A DNA stretch of 39,105 nt from Sphingomonas bacterium (GTDB taxonomy: Bacteria; Pseudomonadota; Alphaproteobacteria; Sphingomonadales; Sphingomonadaceae), in the NCBI RefSeq assembly GCF_028289855.1, contig NZ_JAQGKZ010000048.1, positions 1 to 39,105 on the forward strand, read 5' to 3'. Numbering within the stretch: position 1 is the stretch's first letter; each line of letters opens with the position of its first letter. Position numbers and translations under genes: made by a program. Below are positions 32,429-39,105 of this stretch, in pieces. The notes below the pieces were generated by a model. That model ran no database searches and had not been told where the DNA came from. It saw nothing but the letters and a program-made list of their open reading frames with translations.

Positions 32429-34500
32429 GCCGCAATCGCCTGAGGGGCACCGATCACGGCGACGACTTCGACGGCCTTCTCTTCCGGCACCTCGAAGAAG
32501 CTCATCACCGGCGTGTCGGGCAGGCACGTCTTGACCAATTTGCGGATCGCGAGGCGGATCGCGGGCTGAACGACGAGCGCGAACGGCTTGGCCTCGGCGA
32601 TCAGCGGGCCGGCGGCCTGTTGCAGCGCATCGACGATGCGGCGGCCGAGATCGGGCTCGATCGTGTGGCGGCGCGACGGGTCGGAGCGAACCGCCTGGCC
32701 GAGCAGCCCCTCGAGCTGTCCCTCGAGCGTCATCACGCGCAACGGTTCGTGGACGCCGCACAATTTGCCGATGATCAGTCCGCCGAGATCCGGACGGATC
32801 GCCTCGACGATTTCCTCGGCGTCGGTGGTCTTCTGCGCGGCGACCGCGATGGCGGCGGCGATGCGGCGGAATTCCTTGAGCGCGACGCCTTCCGCCAGCA
32901 GTCCCTTGAGGACTTGCGTCAGCGTGGTCAGCGGGAGCGGTGCCGGGGTCAGCGCGGCGACCAGTTGCGGGCTCTTTTCCTTCAAGCCGTCGAGCAACGC
33001 CTGGACCTCGTCGGCACCGAGCAGGTCGGCGGCGTTCTGGCTCAATTGATGGTTGAGATGGGTCGCCATCACGGTGCCCGAATCAACCACCAGATAGCCC
33101 TGCCCCGTCGCGGCATCGGCGTCGCCGGGCGAAATCCACGTCGCGTCGAGCCCGAAGGTGGGATCCTTGGCCTTCTTGCCGTGGAGTTCGCCGAAGCCTT
33201 GGCCCGTGTCGAGCGCGAGCATCTCGTCCGCCGACGCCTGATCCTCGCCGACGACGACCCCGCCGACAAGGATGCGATAGGTATAAGGCGCGAGGTTGAT
33301 GTCGTCGCGCACGCGGACCTGCGGCACGACGAAGCCGAGTTCCTTCGACAGCTGGCGCCGCACCCCGGTGATCCGCCCCATCAACGGCGCACCGCGGCGT
33401 TCGTCGACCAGCGGGACCAGGCCGTAGCCGATATCGAGATTGATCTGCATCCCGTCGGACACATCCTCCCAACCTATCTTCGAGAGATCGGGGGCGGGGG
33501 CGGCGGCGGCGGGCGGCGGCGGGCGCTTGGCGATCTGGCGCAATTTCCACGCGGCAAACCCGGCGAGGCTCGCGGCCGACAGCAGCACCATGTGCGGCAT
33601 GCCGGGCAGCACGCCGAGGATGCCGAGGATGCCGGCGACAGGCGTCCAGGTGCGTGGGCTACCGAACTGGCTGCCGATCTGGCCGGCGAGGTCGTGGGTC
33701 GAGGTGACGCGGGTGACGATCGCGGCGGCGGCGATCGACAGCATCAGGCTGGGTAATTGCGCGACCAGCGCGTCGCCGATCGCGAGCAGAACATAGGTAT
33801 GCGCGGCGTCGCCGAGCGACAGGCCGTGGCTGACCGGCCCCAAAATCAGCCCGCCGATGATGTTGGCGAACAGGATCAGCAAAGCGGCGACCGCGTCGCC
33901 CTTCACGAACTTGGACGAACCGTCCATCGACCCGTAGAAATCGGCCTCGGTCGACACTTCGACGCGGCGTGCCTTGGCCTCCTCGGGGGTGATCAGCCCG
34001 GCGTTGAGGTCGGCGTCGATCGCCATCTGCTTGCCGGGCAAGGCGTCGAGGGTGAAGCGCGCGGAAACTTCGGACACGCGGCCCGCGCCCTTGGTCACCA
34101 CGATCAGGTTGATGATCACGAGGATCGCGAAGACGAAGATGCCGACGACGTAATCGCCGCCGATCAGGAACGTCCCGAACGCCTCGATCACGTGCCCCGC
34201 CGCAGCTTCGCCCTCATGCCCGTGAACCAGCACGACGCGGGTCGAGGCGACGTTGAGGCCGAGACGGAACAGCGTGGCGAACAGCAGCACCGAGGGAAAC
34301 GCCGAGAAATCGAGCGGCTTCTGCGCGTTGAGCGCGACCATCAGCACCGCGAGGCTGATCGCGATGTTGGCGACGAAGAAGATGTCGAGCATGACCGCCG
34401 GGATCGGCACGACCATGACGCAGACCAGCAGCAGGATCGCCAGCGGCAGGAAAACGTGGCGGAGATTGCCGCCGAAAAACTTGTTCGAAATCGTTGGCAC
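32425..34500 (-). CDS. flhA: Flagellar export gate protein FlhA
   Basis: The nonameric export gate with a large cytoplasmic docking ring. The 691-residue protein has about eight membrane helices in residues 15-320 and the conserved FHIPEP region (ARFTLDALPGKQMAIDADLNAGLI, residues 147-170 in pattern). The cytoplasmic domain (about 345-691) includes LVPLVDERRGAPLMGRI and EEIVEAIRPDLGGLI. GTG start directly abuts the TAA of the upstream transglycosylase with no base between, so translation is probably coupled. Confidence 0.97.
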   Translation of the reverse strand: MPTISNKFFGGNLRHVFLPLAILLLVCVMVVPIPAVMLDIFFVANIAISLAVLMVALNAQKPLDFSAFPSVLLFATLFRLGLNVASTRVVLVHGHEGEAAAGHVIEAFGTFLIGGDYVVGIFVFAILVIINLIVVTKGAGRVSEVSARFTLDALPGKQMAIDADLNAGLITPEEAKARRVEVSTEADFYGSMDGSSKFVKGDAVAALLILFANIIGGLILGPVSHGLSLGDAAHTYVLLAIGDALVAQLPSLMLSIAAAAIVTRVTSTHDLAGQIGSQFGSPRTWTPVAGILGILGVLPGMPHMVLLSAASLAGFAAWKLRQIAKRPPPPAAAAPAPDLSKIGWEDVSDGMQINLDIGYGLVPLVDERRGAPLMGRITGVRRQLSKELGFVVPQVRVRDDINLAPYTYRILVGGVVVGEDQASADEMLALDTGQGFGELHGKKAKDPTFGLDATWISPGDADAATGQGYLVVDSGTVMATHLNHQLSQNAADLLGADEVQALLDGLKEKSPQLVAALTPAPLPLTTLTQVLKGLLAEGVALKEFRRIAAAIAVAAQKTTDAEEIVEAIRPDLGGLIIGKLCGVHEPLRVMTLEGQLEGLLGQAVRSDPSRRHTIEPDLGRRIVDALQQAAGPLIAEAKPFALVVQPAIRLAIRKLVKTCLPDTPVMSFFEVPEEKAVEVVAVIGAPQAIAA

Positions 34501-35460
34501 TTAGCCCCCCAGGCTCGCGAGCATCATGTACGCCAGCCGCGCATTGGTCGGCGTCGGGCGGAGAAGGTTGGTCGAATCGGTCGCCGCACCGGGAAGGCCC
34601 GGGGCGGTTGTCGCCGCCGCCGGATTGACCCGGGCGAGCGCCGCCTTGGCCCAGGCCGCGGCGCTTTGAACATTGTCGCCCGATCCGGCGATGACGGTCG
34701 CGCCACCGATATCGGTCATCGCCGCGAGCGACGCGAAATTGGCCTTGGCGGTGGCGAAATCGCCGCCCCGCCCGATCGCCGGGATCAGCCCCGGATTGCC
34801 GCTGAGCGTATCCGAGGCGAGGCTGGTCGCGCCGACGCTGGCCGCACCCTTGTCGAGCTTGGCGGCGAAGCGCTGATAGATATCGCCCAGACTGCGCGCG
34901 TTGCCGCCGGCGTCGTAGAAGATCGAGCGGTTGGCGCGCGCGGCGGCGGGGAACATCGCCGCGCCCGAGACGCCGGGATTGACCTGCATCGTCTTGAGGA
35001 ACGAGCGCGCGCCGCCGAGCCCTAGAAAATGCGCCATGTAGAGATCGGTGCCGGTCGCACCGCGGCCGAGCGATCCTTCGAGCGATGCCTTGTTGTCGGA
35101 AGCCGATTCGGCGGCCATCGAGGCGGAGACGGCGGGGTTGTTGCGCAGATCGAGGATCGCGCGCCGCATCGCCGGGTCGCTGACGGTGAGGCGGCCGTTG
35201 GCGCCGCGGGTGATCGCATCGGCCGCCCAGCCCAGGCCGTGCTCGCCGCCGTGTTGCTTGACGACGCCGAGCCAGCTTTGATCGATGAATTGATAAAGCC
35301 CGGTGGCCGACGACGTGCCGGCGCGCGCGGTCGGGTTCAGCCCGCTTTCGAGCTGGGCCTGGCCGAGCAGATAATCGAAGTCGATTCCGGTCGCCTGGCT
35401 CGCTTGCGCGATTGCCGACCGGACGTTGCCCCAATTCCCCGAGATTGCTTCGACGCCCAT
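34501..35460 (-). CDS. Lytic transglycosylase (SLT)-like protein, first gene of the flhA-fliA operon
   Basis: A 319-residue protein with an N-terminal SLT-type fold: FDYLLGQAQLESGLNPTARAGTSSATGLYQFIDQSWLGVVK in pattern, with the catalytic Glu in QLESGLNP (residue about 39) and the GLYQF motif. The rest is Ala-rich. No signal peptide is visible, so it is probably exported by the flagellar apparatus to open the peptidoglycan for the rod, like FlgJ or PleA/SltF-type enzymes in other bacteria. Start preceded by AAAGGGG; a sigma-54 promoter lies 39 bases upstream. Confidence 0.85.
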   Translation of the reverse strand: MGVEAISGNWGNVRSAIAQASQATGIDFDYLLGQAQLESGLNPTARAGTSSATGLYQFIDQSWLGVVKQHGGEHGLGWAADAITRGANGRLTVSDPAMRRAILDLRNNPAVSASMAAESASDNKASLEGSLGRGATGTDLYMAHFLGLGGARSFLKTMQVNPGVSGAAMFPAAARANRSIFYDAGGNARSLGDIYQRFAAKLDKGAASVGATSLASDTLSGNPGLIPAIGRGGDFATAKANFASLAAMTDIGGATVIAGSGDNVQSAAAWAKAALARVNPAAATTAPGLPGAATDSTNLLRPTPTNARLAYMMLASLGG

Positions 35461-35498
35461 CGGCCCCTTTGGTGACTGCCCCTAGTGGGAATCAGTTC

Positions 35499-35515
35499 AG
35501 CAAGGGCCGTGCCAA
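35499..35515 (-). promoter_or_regulatory. Sigma-54 promoter of the transglycosylase-flhA-fliA operon
   Basis: On the minus strand TTGGCACGGCCCTTGCT is a full match to TGGCACG-N4-TTGC with GG-N10-GC spacing, followed by GAACTG. Transcription would start about 28 bases before the ATG at 35460. Confidence 0.9.
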
Positions 35516-35526
35516 CTCCCCAGTCC

Positions 35527-35633
35527 GTCATCCTCGCGAAAGCGGGGACCCAGCTTCCAAGGCATCCGCATCGTCACGCCGGGGTTGATTGCCGAGAGCG
35601 ATCAAGCTGGATCCCCGCTTTCGCGGGGATGAC
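35527..35633. repeat. Palindromic repeat (family B), intergenic copy
   Basis: Arms 35527-35556 and 35604-35633 are reverse complements with two mismatches in 30 bases and contain the core CGCGAAAGCGGGG. The 47-base centre is unique. It lies between the flgN stop and the sigma-54 promoter that drives the transglycosylase gene, where it could end transcription from flgN. The same family is found inside the siroheme-type gene at 12007-12083. Confidence 0.9.
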
Positions 35634-35642
35634 GAAGGAGGG

Positions 35643-35957
35643 TCAGGCGTACGCCGCCACGCGGCCGTTGGGGCGATACCCACCGGCATCACCGGCAAGC
35701 ATTTGCAGCCTGCGGCGCACGTTTGCCGCCAGCAGATTGACGTAGATGCGCGCGGTTTCGTTGAGGCGCTGCGCTTCCTCGGCGAGTTCGCGCACGTCGG
35801 GTTCGAGCCCGCCGCCATTGATCGCGCCAAGCTGTTCAATCGCGACCAGCTTGTCGCGCGTCGCCTTGTCGAGCGCGGCCACGTCGTTCGCCTTCATCGC
35901 CGCGATTTCGGCGTGGAGCGCATCGATCACGCGGATCAGGCCGTCACGCCGGGTCAT
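35643..35957 (-). CDS. flgN: Flagellar FlgN-like export chaperone
   Basis: A 104-residue helical protein (IRVIDALHAEIAAMKANDVAALDKATRDKLVAIEQL, then EEAQRLNETARIYVNLLAANVRRRLQML in pattern). Size, helix pattern, the NETARIYVNLLAANVRRRL segment and location next to flgM fit FlgN, the chaperone of hook-filament junction proteins. ATG at 35957 lies inside the 3' end of flgM (14-base overlap). Confidence 0.78.
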   Translation of the reverse strand: MTRRDGLIRVIDALHAEIAAMKANDVAALDKATRDKLVAIEQLGAINGGGLEPDVRELAEEAQRLNETARIYVNLLAANVRRRLQMLAGDAGGYRPNGRVAAYA

Positions 35958-36234
35958 GCGACATCCAGTCGTAGCGCAGTGAGAGCAATTGATCCGCGAT
36001 CGTCGCAGGCAGGATCGGAAAGGTGCCGTCGGCGATCGCGCGCTTGATCCGCGCGACGCGATCCGTATCGACCGGGGGCTGCGCGGCAAGCTGGCCGGCG
36101 AGTTGCGCGACCGGCGACGCCTGGTGATCCACATCCGTCGCCAACACGAGTTTCGGCGGCGCCACGACCGGCGATACCGGCGCGACGCGAAGGTCGGTGG
36201 GCGTTGAGCCCTTCGGTCCGATCGGATCGACCAT
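35944..36234 (-). CDS. flgM: Anti-sigma-28 factor FlgM
   Basis: Holds FliA inactive until it is exported through the finished hook. The 96-residue protein has a disordered Pro/Val-rich N-terminal half and a conserved C-terminus (DTDRVARIKRAIADGTFPILPATIADQLL in pattern, residues 56-85) that binds FliA. A sigma-28-like promoter lies just upstream, which would give the usual feedback loop. Confidence 0.92.
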   Translation of the reverse strand: MVDPIGPKGSTPTDLRVAPVSPVVAPPKLVLATDVDHQASPVAQLAGQLAAQPPVDTDRVARIKRAIADGTFPILPATIADQLLSLRYDWMSHDPA

Positions 36235-36262
36235 GGTCCACCTTGTGTCTAACTCGGATCAT

Positions 36263-36289
36263 CGAACGACTGCCTGTTCCAAATCTTTA
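36263..36289 (-). promoter_or_regulatory. Sigma-28 (FliA)-type promoter of flgM-flgN
   Basis: On the minus strand TAAA (rc of 36286-36289) is separated by 15 bases from GTCGTTCG (rc of 36263-36270); compare TAAA-N15-GCCGTTCT at fliD. It lies in the 62-base gap between flgA and flgM, a notably AT-rich spot with an A/T run at 36290-36300 that could also act in ending flgA transcription. Confidence 0.6.
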
Positions 36290-36296
36290 GAAAAAA

Positions 36297-36827
36297 TTAT
36301 TCCCCGCCCGGGATCAACGCCTTGCCGGGTTCGGTCGCGATCGCCTGGATCGGCGGCTTGCCGTCCTGGACCTTGATCAGCACGCGCCCGCCGACGGGCG
36401 CATCGTTGACCGCGATGCCGTCGCGCTCGACCGAAAAGCCTTCGGTGCCTGCAGTCACCGAGACCGGATCGCCGCGCTTGATGACGATGACCGGCTTGGC
36501 CGCAGGCGCCGCGACCGGCGCGAGCGGGCTCGGCTCGACCACTGCCGGGGCGGCCATGCGGACCGGCACGAAGATGCGCCATTCGGGGTCGGGGCACGCC
36601 ACGACCACCGAATCGTGCGCGGGCGTCCGCCAATTCATCGTCACCATCGCGCAGCTCGTCAGCTTGAGCCGCGTATCGACCGGCGTGCGCGCGCCGCCAT
36701 CCTCGCCGATCGCGCGGCCGGTGAAGCCCGCGACGGCCTTGTCGATCATCGCGGTGCTCTGGAAGGTCTGCGCGGCGGCAGGCGTTGCCGCGACCAGCAC
36801 GGCAAGAGTGACTATCGAGCGGATCAT
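36297..36827 (-). CDS. flgA: Flagellar P-ring assembly chaperone FlgA
   Basis: A periplasmic protein needed to assemble the P ring. The 176-residue product has a signal peptide (about 1-19, ending ATPAAAQ) and the SAF-type C-terminal domain (VIVIKRGDPVSVTAGTEGFSVERDGIAVNDAPVGGRVLIKV in pattern). Shorter than the roughly 220-residue enterobacterial protein. The ATG overlaps the motB-like stop by 4 bases. Confidence 0.88.
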   Translation of the reverse strand: MIRSIVTLAVLVAATPAAAQTFQSTAMIDKAVAGFTGRAIGEDGGARTPVDTRLKLTSCAMVTMNWRTPAHDSVVVACPDPEWRIFVPVRMAAPAVVEPSPLAPVAAPAAKPVIVIKRGDPVSVTAGTEGFSVERDGIAVNDAPVGGRVLIKVQDGKPPIQAIATEPGKALIPGGE

Positions 36828-37339
36828 GGTTTTGTCCTGTTCGGGTCGCCGGTGAAGCTGACCGTGACGAGCGCGTTGCGCCGGCCGGTGCCGGCGGCGG
36901 CGATGATGAGGCGGTCGGCGGCGATGCCGTGGTTTATAAGGTAGGCGGCGACCGCGCGGGCACGATCGGCGGCGAGCAAGTCCGCACTGCCGGTCGCGGG
37001 ATCGACATCGCTTTGCCCCATCGTACCGCCGCTCACGCGCAGGCTCGCGCGCGGGTCGTGCAAATTGACGGTGGCGAATTCGGCGAGCGCGGCTGGCGAT
37101 TGCGGGACTGCCGAGCCGGGCGCGAACGCAACGGCGGCGGCGGCGAGCGGGATCGGGTCCGGTTTGACGCTATCGACGACGGCGCCGCCGAACCCTTCGC
37201 GCAATCCCTTGGCGAGCGCCTGGCGGTCGGTCGCCTGGACCAGCACGAAAAACCCGACCAGCAACAAAGCGAGATCGGCGAGCGTCCACAGCCACAACGG
37301 CCGCGCGGGCGGCGGATCGAGGAGCGCGTCGTCGCTCAT
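36824..37339 (-). CDS. MotB-like/OmpA-family stator protein, short form
   Basis: A 171-residue protein. One membrane helix at residues 14-37 holds an Asp in TLADLALLLVGFFVLVQAT, at the place of the ion-carrying Asp of MotB/PomB. After a plug-like linker comes an OmpA/MotB-like peptidoglycan-binding region (LRVSGGTMGQSD, then LAADRARAVAAYLINHGIAADRLII). It is clearly shorter than usual MotB (250-310 residues), so the linker and the peptidoglycan domain are reduced. Coupled to the MotA-like gene (ATGA). A secretion-type OmpA protein is less likely given the neighbour. Confidence 0.78.
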   Translation of the reverse strand: MSDDALLDPPPARPLWLWTLADLALLLVGFFVLVQATDRQALAKGLREGFGGAVVDSVKPDPIPLAAAAVAFAPGSAVPQSPAALAEFATVNLHDPRASLRVSGGTMGQSDVDPATGSADLLAADRARAVAAYLINHGIAADRLIIAAAGTGRRNALVTVSFTGDPNRTKP

Positions 37340-38004
37340 GCCGCGACGACACTCATGATAGCGGCGGCGCGCGGCTGGCCGTATTCGGCGAGCGCGGCAA
37401 GCGGCGCGACCAGCCGCGAGCGTTCCTCCGCCTCGGCGCGCGCGCGGCGGCGCAGACGAACCGCAATCGGCATCGCGATCAGATTGGCGATCAGCGCGCC
37501 GTAGAGCGTCGCGAGCAAGGCGACCGCCATCCCCGCACCGATCGCCTTGGGATCGGTCATCGACAGGAACATCTTCACCAGCCCGACCAACGTGCCGACC
37601 ATCCCCATCGCCGGCGCGACCTCTGCCATCCCCGCCCACATGTCGGCGGCGGCGGCGTGGCGCAGGATGCGCGCGCGGCGGCGTTCGTCGAGCAGCCGCG
37701 TGATTTCGGCAGGCGTCGCGCCATCGACGATCTCGGCGATCGCGGCAGCAACGTCCTTGTCGGCGATCACCGAGCGGTCGAGCGTGTGGACGCCGTGGCG
37801 CTTGGCGATGCGGCCGAGTGCGGCGGCCTGATCGATCAACGGCGTCGCGTCGAGCGTTCGCCGCGGCAGCGTAGCCAGCGCGGCGATGCCCCGGCCGACG
37901 TCGCGGAGCGGCGTACGCAGCAACGTCGCGGCCAGCGTGCCACCGGCGACGATGCCGATCGCGGCGGGATCGATGAACGGAGCGAACGTATCGGGCGTGA
38001 TCAT
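37336..38004 (-). CDS. motA: MotA/PomA-like flagellar stator protein
   Basis: A 222-residue membrane protein. The N-terminal helix lies near residues 10-25 (IDPAAIGIVAGGTLAATLL), a cytoplasmic loop with charged residues follows (EITRLLDERRRARIL), and then two C-terminal helices with the signature APAMGMVGTLVGLVKMF and DPKAIGAGMAVALLATLYGALIANL, as in MotA/PomA. The first part has one fewer predicted helix than the four of classical MotA. ATG at 38004 lies only 12 bases beyond the -12 element of a sigma-54 promoter. First gene of motA-motB-flgA. Confidence 0.86.
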   Translation of the reverse strand: MITPDTFAPFIDPAAIGIVAGGTLAATLLRTPLRDVGRGIAALATLPRRTLDATPLIDQAAALGRIAKRHGVHTLDRSVIADKDVAAAIAEIVDGATPAEITRLLDERRRARILRHAAAADMWAGMAEVAPAMGMVGTLVGLVKMFLSMTDPKAIGAGMAVALLATLYGALIANLIAMPIAVRLRRRARAEAEERSRLVAPLAALAEYGQPRAAAIMSVVAA

Positions 38005-38015
38005 GCGCGTAGTTC

Positions 38016-38031
38016 TGCAAGCTGCGGGCCA
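38016..38031 (-). promoter_or_regulatory. Sigma-54 promoter of motA-motB-flgA
   Basis: On the minus strand TGGCCCGCAGCTTGCA matches TGGCACG-N4-TTGC with one change and exact GG-N10-GC spacing, followed by GAACT. The expected start of transcription falls at about 38005, one base from the ATG at 38004, which predicts a leaderless message. Confidence 0.75.
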
Positions 38032-38064
38032 GTTTGCCTGCGCGTCCGCGCGCTCTTCGCCAAA

Positions 38065-38122
38065 CGGCAATCGCTTCACCGAACCGGCAACCGGATTGCC
38101 GCCGACCGGCAAAGGCTTGCCG
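38065..38122. promoter_or_regulatory. Phased CGGCAA/TTGCCG half-site array, probable FlbD enhancer shared by motA and flgB
   Basis: Five half-sites are present: CGGCAA at 38065, 38085 and 38107 and TTGCCG at 38096 and 38117. The last four alternate in orientation with start-to-start steps of 11, 11 and 10 bases; the first lies 20 bases before the second. The array sits between two divergent sigma-54 promoters (38016-38031 and 38165-38181), 34 and 43 bases from them. Such inverted sites resemble Caulobacter ftr enhancers; binding by FlbD is inferred. Confidence 0.68.
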
Positions 38123-38164
38123 CTTTTCGCCCGACACGGAGAGCAAATCCACCCTTGAGCGCAC

Positions 38165-38181
38165 TTGGCACGGGCTTTGCT
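38165..38181 (+). promoter_or_regulatory. Sigma-54 promoter of flgBCD
   Basis: TTGGCACGGGCTTTGCT is a full match to TGGCACG-N4-TTGC with GG-N10-GC spacing, followed by GAACTC. Transcription should start about 26 bases before the flgB ATG, leaving room for the GAGGA ribosome binding site. Confidence 0.93.
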
Positions 38182-38217
38182 GAACTCTCGCGCAGGAATT
38201 AACGCGAGGACCGGCAC

Positions 38218-38568
38218 ATGGCCGACAACAGTCTGTTCGGAATACACGGGGCGGCGCTCGAAGTGCGCGGCCAGCGCATGGGTATCCTGGCGTCGAACAT
38301 CGCCAACGCCTCGACCCCCGGGTTCAAGGCGCGCGACATCGATTTTCAGCGCGCGATGGCCGCGGCGCAGGGCGGCAGCGTCGATGACGGCGCGATCGCC
38401 GGCGCGACGATGTACCGCGTCCCGCTCCAGCCCAGCCTCGACGGCAACACCGTCGACCTGTCGACCGAGCAGACCGCCTTCGCCGAAAACGCCGTCCAGT
38501 ATCAGACGACGCTGTCGTTCCTGAACGGGCGGATCGGCCAGATCACCCGCGCGCTGAGGGGGGAATAA
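38218..38568 (+). CDS. flgB: Flagellar proximal rod protein FlgB
   Basis: A secreted rod subunit. The 116-residue protein has the rod-family motif GQRMGILASNIANASTPGFKARDIDFQ (residues 18-44 in pattern) and the C-terminal helix YQTTLSFLNGRIGQITRALRG. GAGGA lies 8 bases before the ATG. First gene of a flg operon that runs out of the window. Confidence 0.95.
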   Translation: MADNSLFGIHGAALEVRGQRMGILASNIANASTPGFKARDIDFQRAMAAAQGGSVDDGAIAGATMYRVPLQPSLDGNTVDLSTEQTAFAENAVQYQTTLSFLNGRIGQITRALRGE

Positions 38569-38569
38569 G

Positions 38570-38983
38570 ATGCCCAACGGACCGCTGACGATCTTCCAGG
38601 TATCGGGCCGCGCGATGTCCGCGCAGCTCGTGCGGATGAACACCACCGCCTCCAACCTGGCCAATGCCGGGTCGGTCGCGAGCTCGGCCGAGACCGCATA
38701 CCGCACGATCAAGCCGGTGTTCCGCACCAGCTTCGACAAGGCGAGCGGCATGTCGACGGTCGATGTCGAGAGCGTGGTGTCCGCGGGCGACGCGCCGACC
38801 AAGCGCTACGACCCGACCAACCCGATCGCCGACAAGGACGGCAACGTCTGGGAATCGAACGTCGATGAAACGCGCGAACTGGTCGACATGATGGAGACCG
38901 CGCGCGGGTACCAGAACAACGTCGAAGTCATGCAGACCGCCAAGTCGCTGATCGTCGACACGCTCAAACTCGGGAAAGCATAA
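38570..38983 (+). CDS. flgC: Flagellar proximal rod protein FlgC
   Basis: A 137-residue rod subunit: MSAQLVRMNTTASNLANAGS in the N-terminal helix, the middle ...APTKRYDPTNPIADKDGNVW, and the C-terminal ETRELVDMMETARGYQNNVEVMQTAKSLI typical of FlgC. GGGGGAATA upstream serves as the ribosome binding site. One base separates it from the flgB stop. Confidence 0.96.
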   Translation: MPNGPLTIFQVSGRAMSAQLVRMNTTASNLANAGSVASSAETAYRTIKPVFRTSFDKASGMSTVDVESVVSAGDAPTKRYDPTNPIADKDGNVWESNVDETRELVDMMETARGYQNNVEVMQTAKSLIVDTLKLGKA

Positions 38984-39105
38984 TGACCACGCCATTCGAC
39001 ACCACGCTCGCCAATATCGGCATCGCCCGCAGCGGCAGCGCCGCGACCCCGACCGTCTCGACCGCCGCGTCGCAGACGCTCGGCCAGGCCGATTTCCTCA
39101 AGCTG
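38983..39105 (+). CDS. flgD: Flagellar hook cap protein FlgD, partial (N-terminus only)
   Basis: The ATG at 38983 shares a base with the flgC stop (TAATG) and the frame is open to the window edge (41 codons). The sequence ends QTLGQADFLKL, matching the conserved start of the FlgD domain (LGxxDFLKLL), and the gene order flgB-flgC-flgD is standard. Confidence 0.88.
   Translation, partial: MTTPFDTTLANIGIARSGSAATPTVSTAASQTLGQADFLKL

Overview
The window is GC-rich chromosomal DNA from an alphaproteobacterium, most likely a sphingomonad (Sphingomonas or a close relative). The evidence is the gene order, the FlbD-like sigma-54 regulator combined with a FliA/FlgM pair, and several families of long palindromic intergenic repeats. 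No transposase, phage gene, CRISPR array or rRNA is visible.

Left third (1-13250), housekeeping. It opens with the 5' part of a Ppx/GppA phosphatase gene (minus), then a tRNA-Gln(CTG) with a recognisable promoter, then a minus-strand multi-pass membrane protein. Divergent from that is a tightly overlapped plus-strand operon: DUF4129, DUF4350, MoxR AAA+ ATPase, DUF58, SpoIIM-like and RDD proteins. This is a membrane-linked MoxR system of unknown cellular role. A TlpA-like thioredoxin lipoprotein (minus) is followed by argH, a small LptM-like lipoprotein gene, lysA, a siroheme-synthase-like gene carrying a palindromic repeat inside its reading frame, and a CorA/ZntB-like transporter.

Right two thirds (13255-39105), flagellar island. 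Minus-strand blocks are: fliD-fliS-response regulator; fliK-fliL-fliM-fliN-fliO-fliP-(42-aa ORF)-fliQ-fliR-flhB; flbD-fliE-fliF-fliG-fliH-fliI-fliJ; lytic transglycosylase-flhA-fliA; flgM-flgN; and motA-motB-flgA. Plus-strand genes are fliC and the start of flgB-flgC-flgD. Together they encode the MS ring and rod adaptor (FliF, FliE), C ring (FliG, FliM, FliN), export gate and ATPase (FlhA, FlhB, FliP, FliQ, FliR, FliH, FliI, FliJ, FliO), hook-length control (FliK), stator (MotAB-like), rod (FlgB, FlgC), cap (FliD), filament (FliC), chaperones (FliS, FlgN) and the sigma-28/anti-sigma pair (FliA/FlgM). An ArsR-type regulator with two small dimeric alpha/beta-barrel type genes (NIPSNAP, ABM) sits between fliC and fliA and looks unrelated to motility.

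Regulation can be read from the DNA. Four -24/-12 (sigma-54) promoters precede fliK, the transglycosylase-flhA-fliA operon, motA and flgB, and all four share an extra GAACT just downstream of the -12 element. Sigma-28-like promoters (TAAA-N15-G[C/T]CGTT) precede fliD and flgM, with a weaker candidate before fliC. A helically phased array of CGGCAA/TTGCCG half-sites between motA and flgB looks like a shared enhancer.

The most striking anomaly is fliR: its reading frame is intact over its full expected length except for one in-frame TAG at codon 167, which would remove the last third of an essential export-gate protein.
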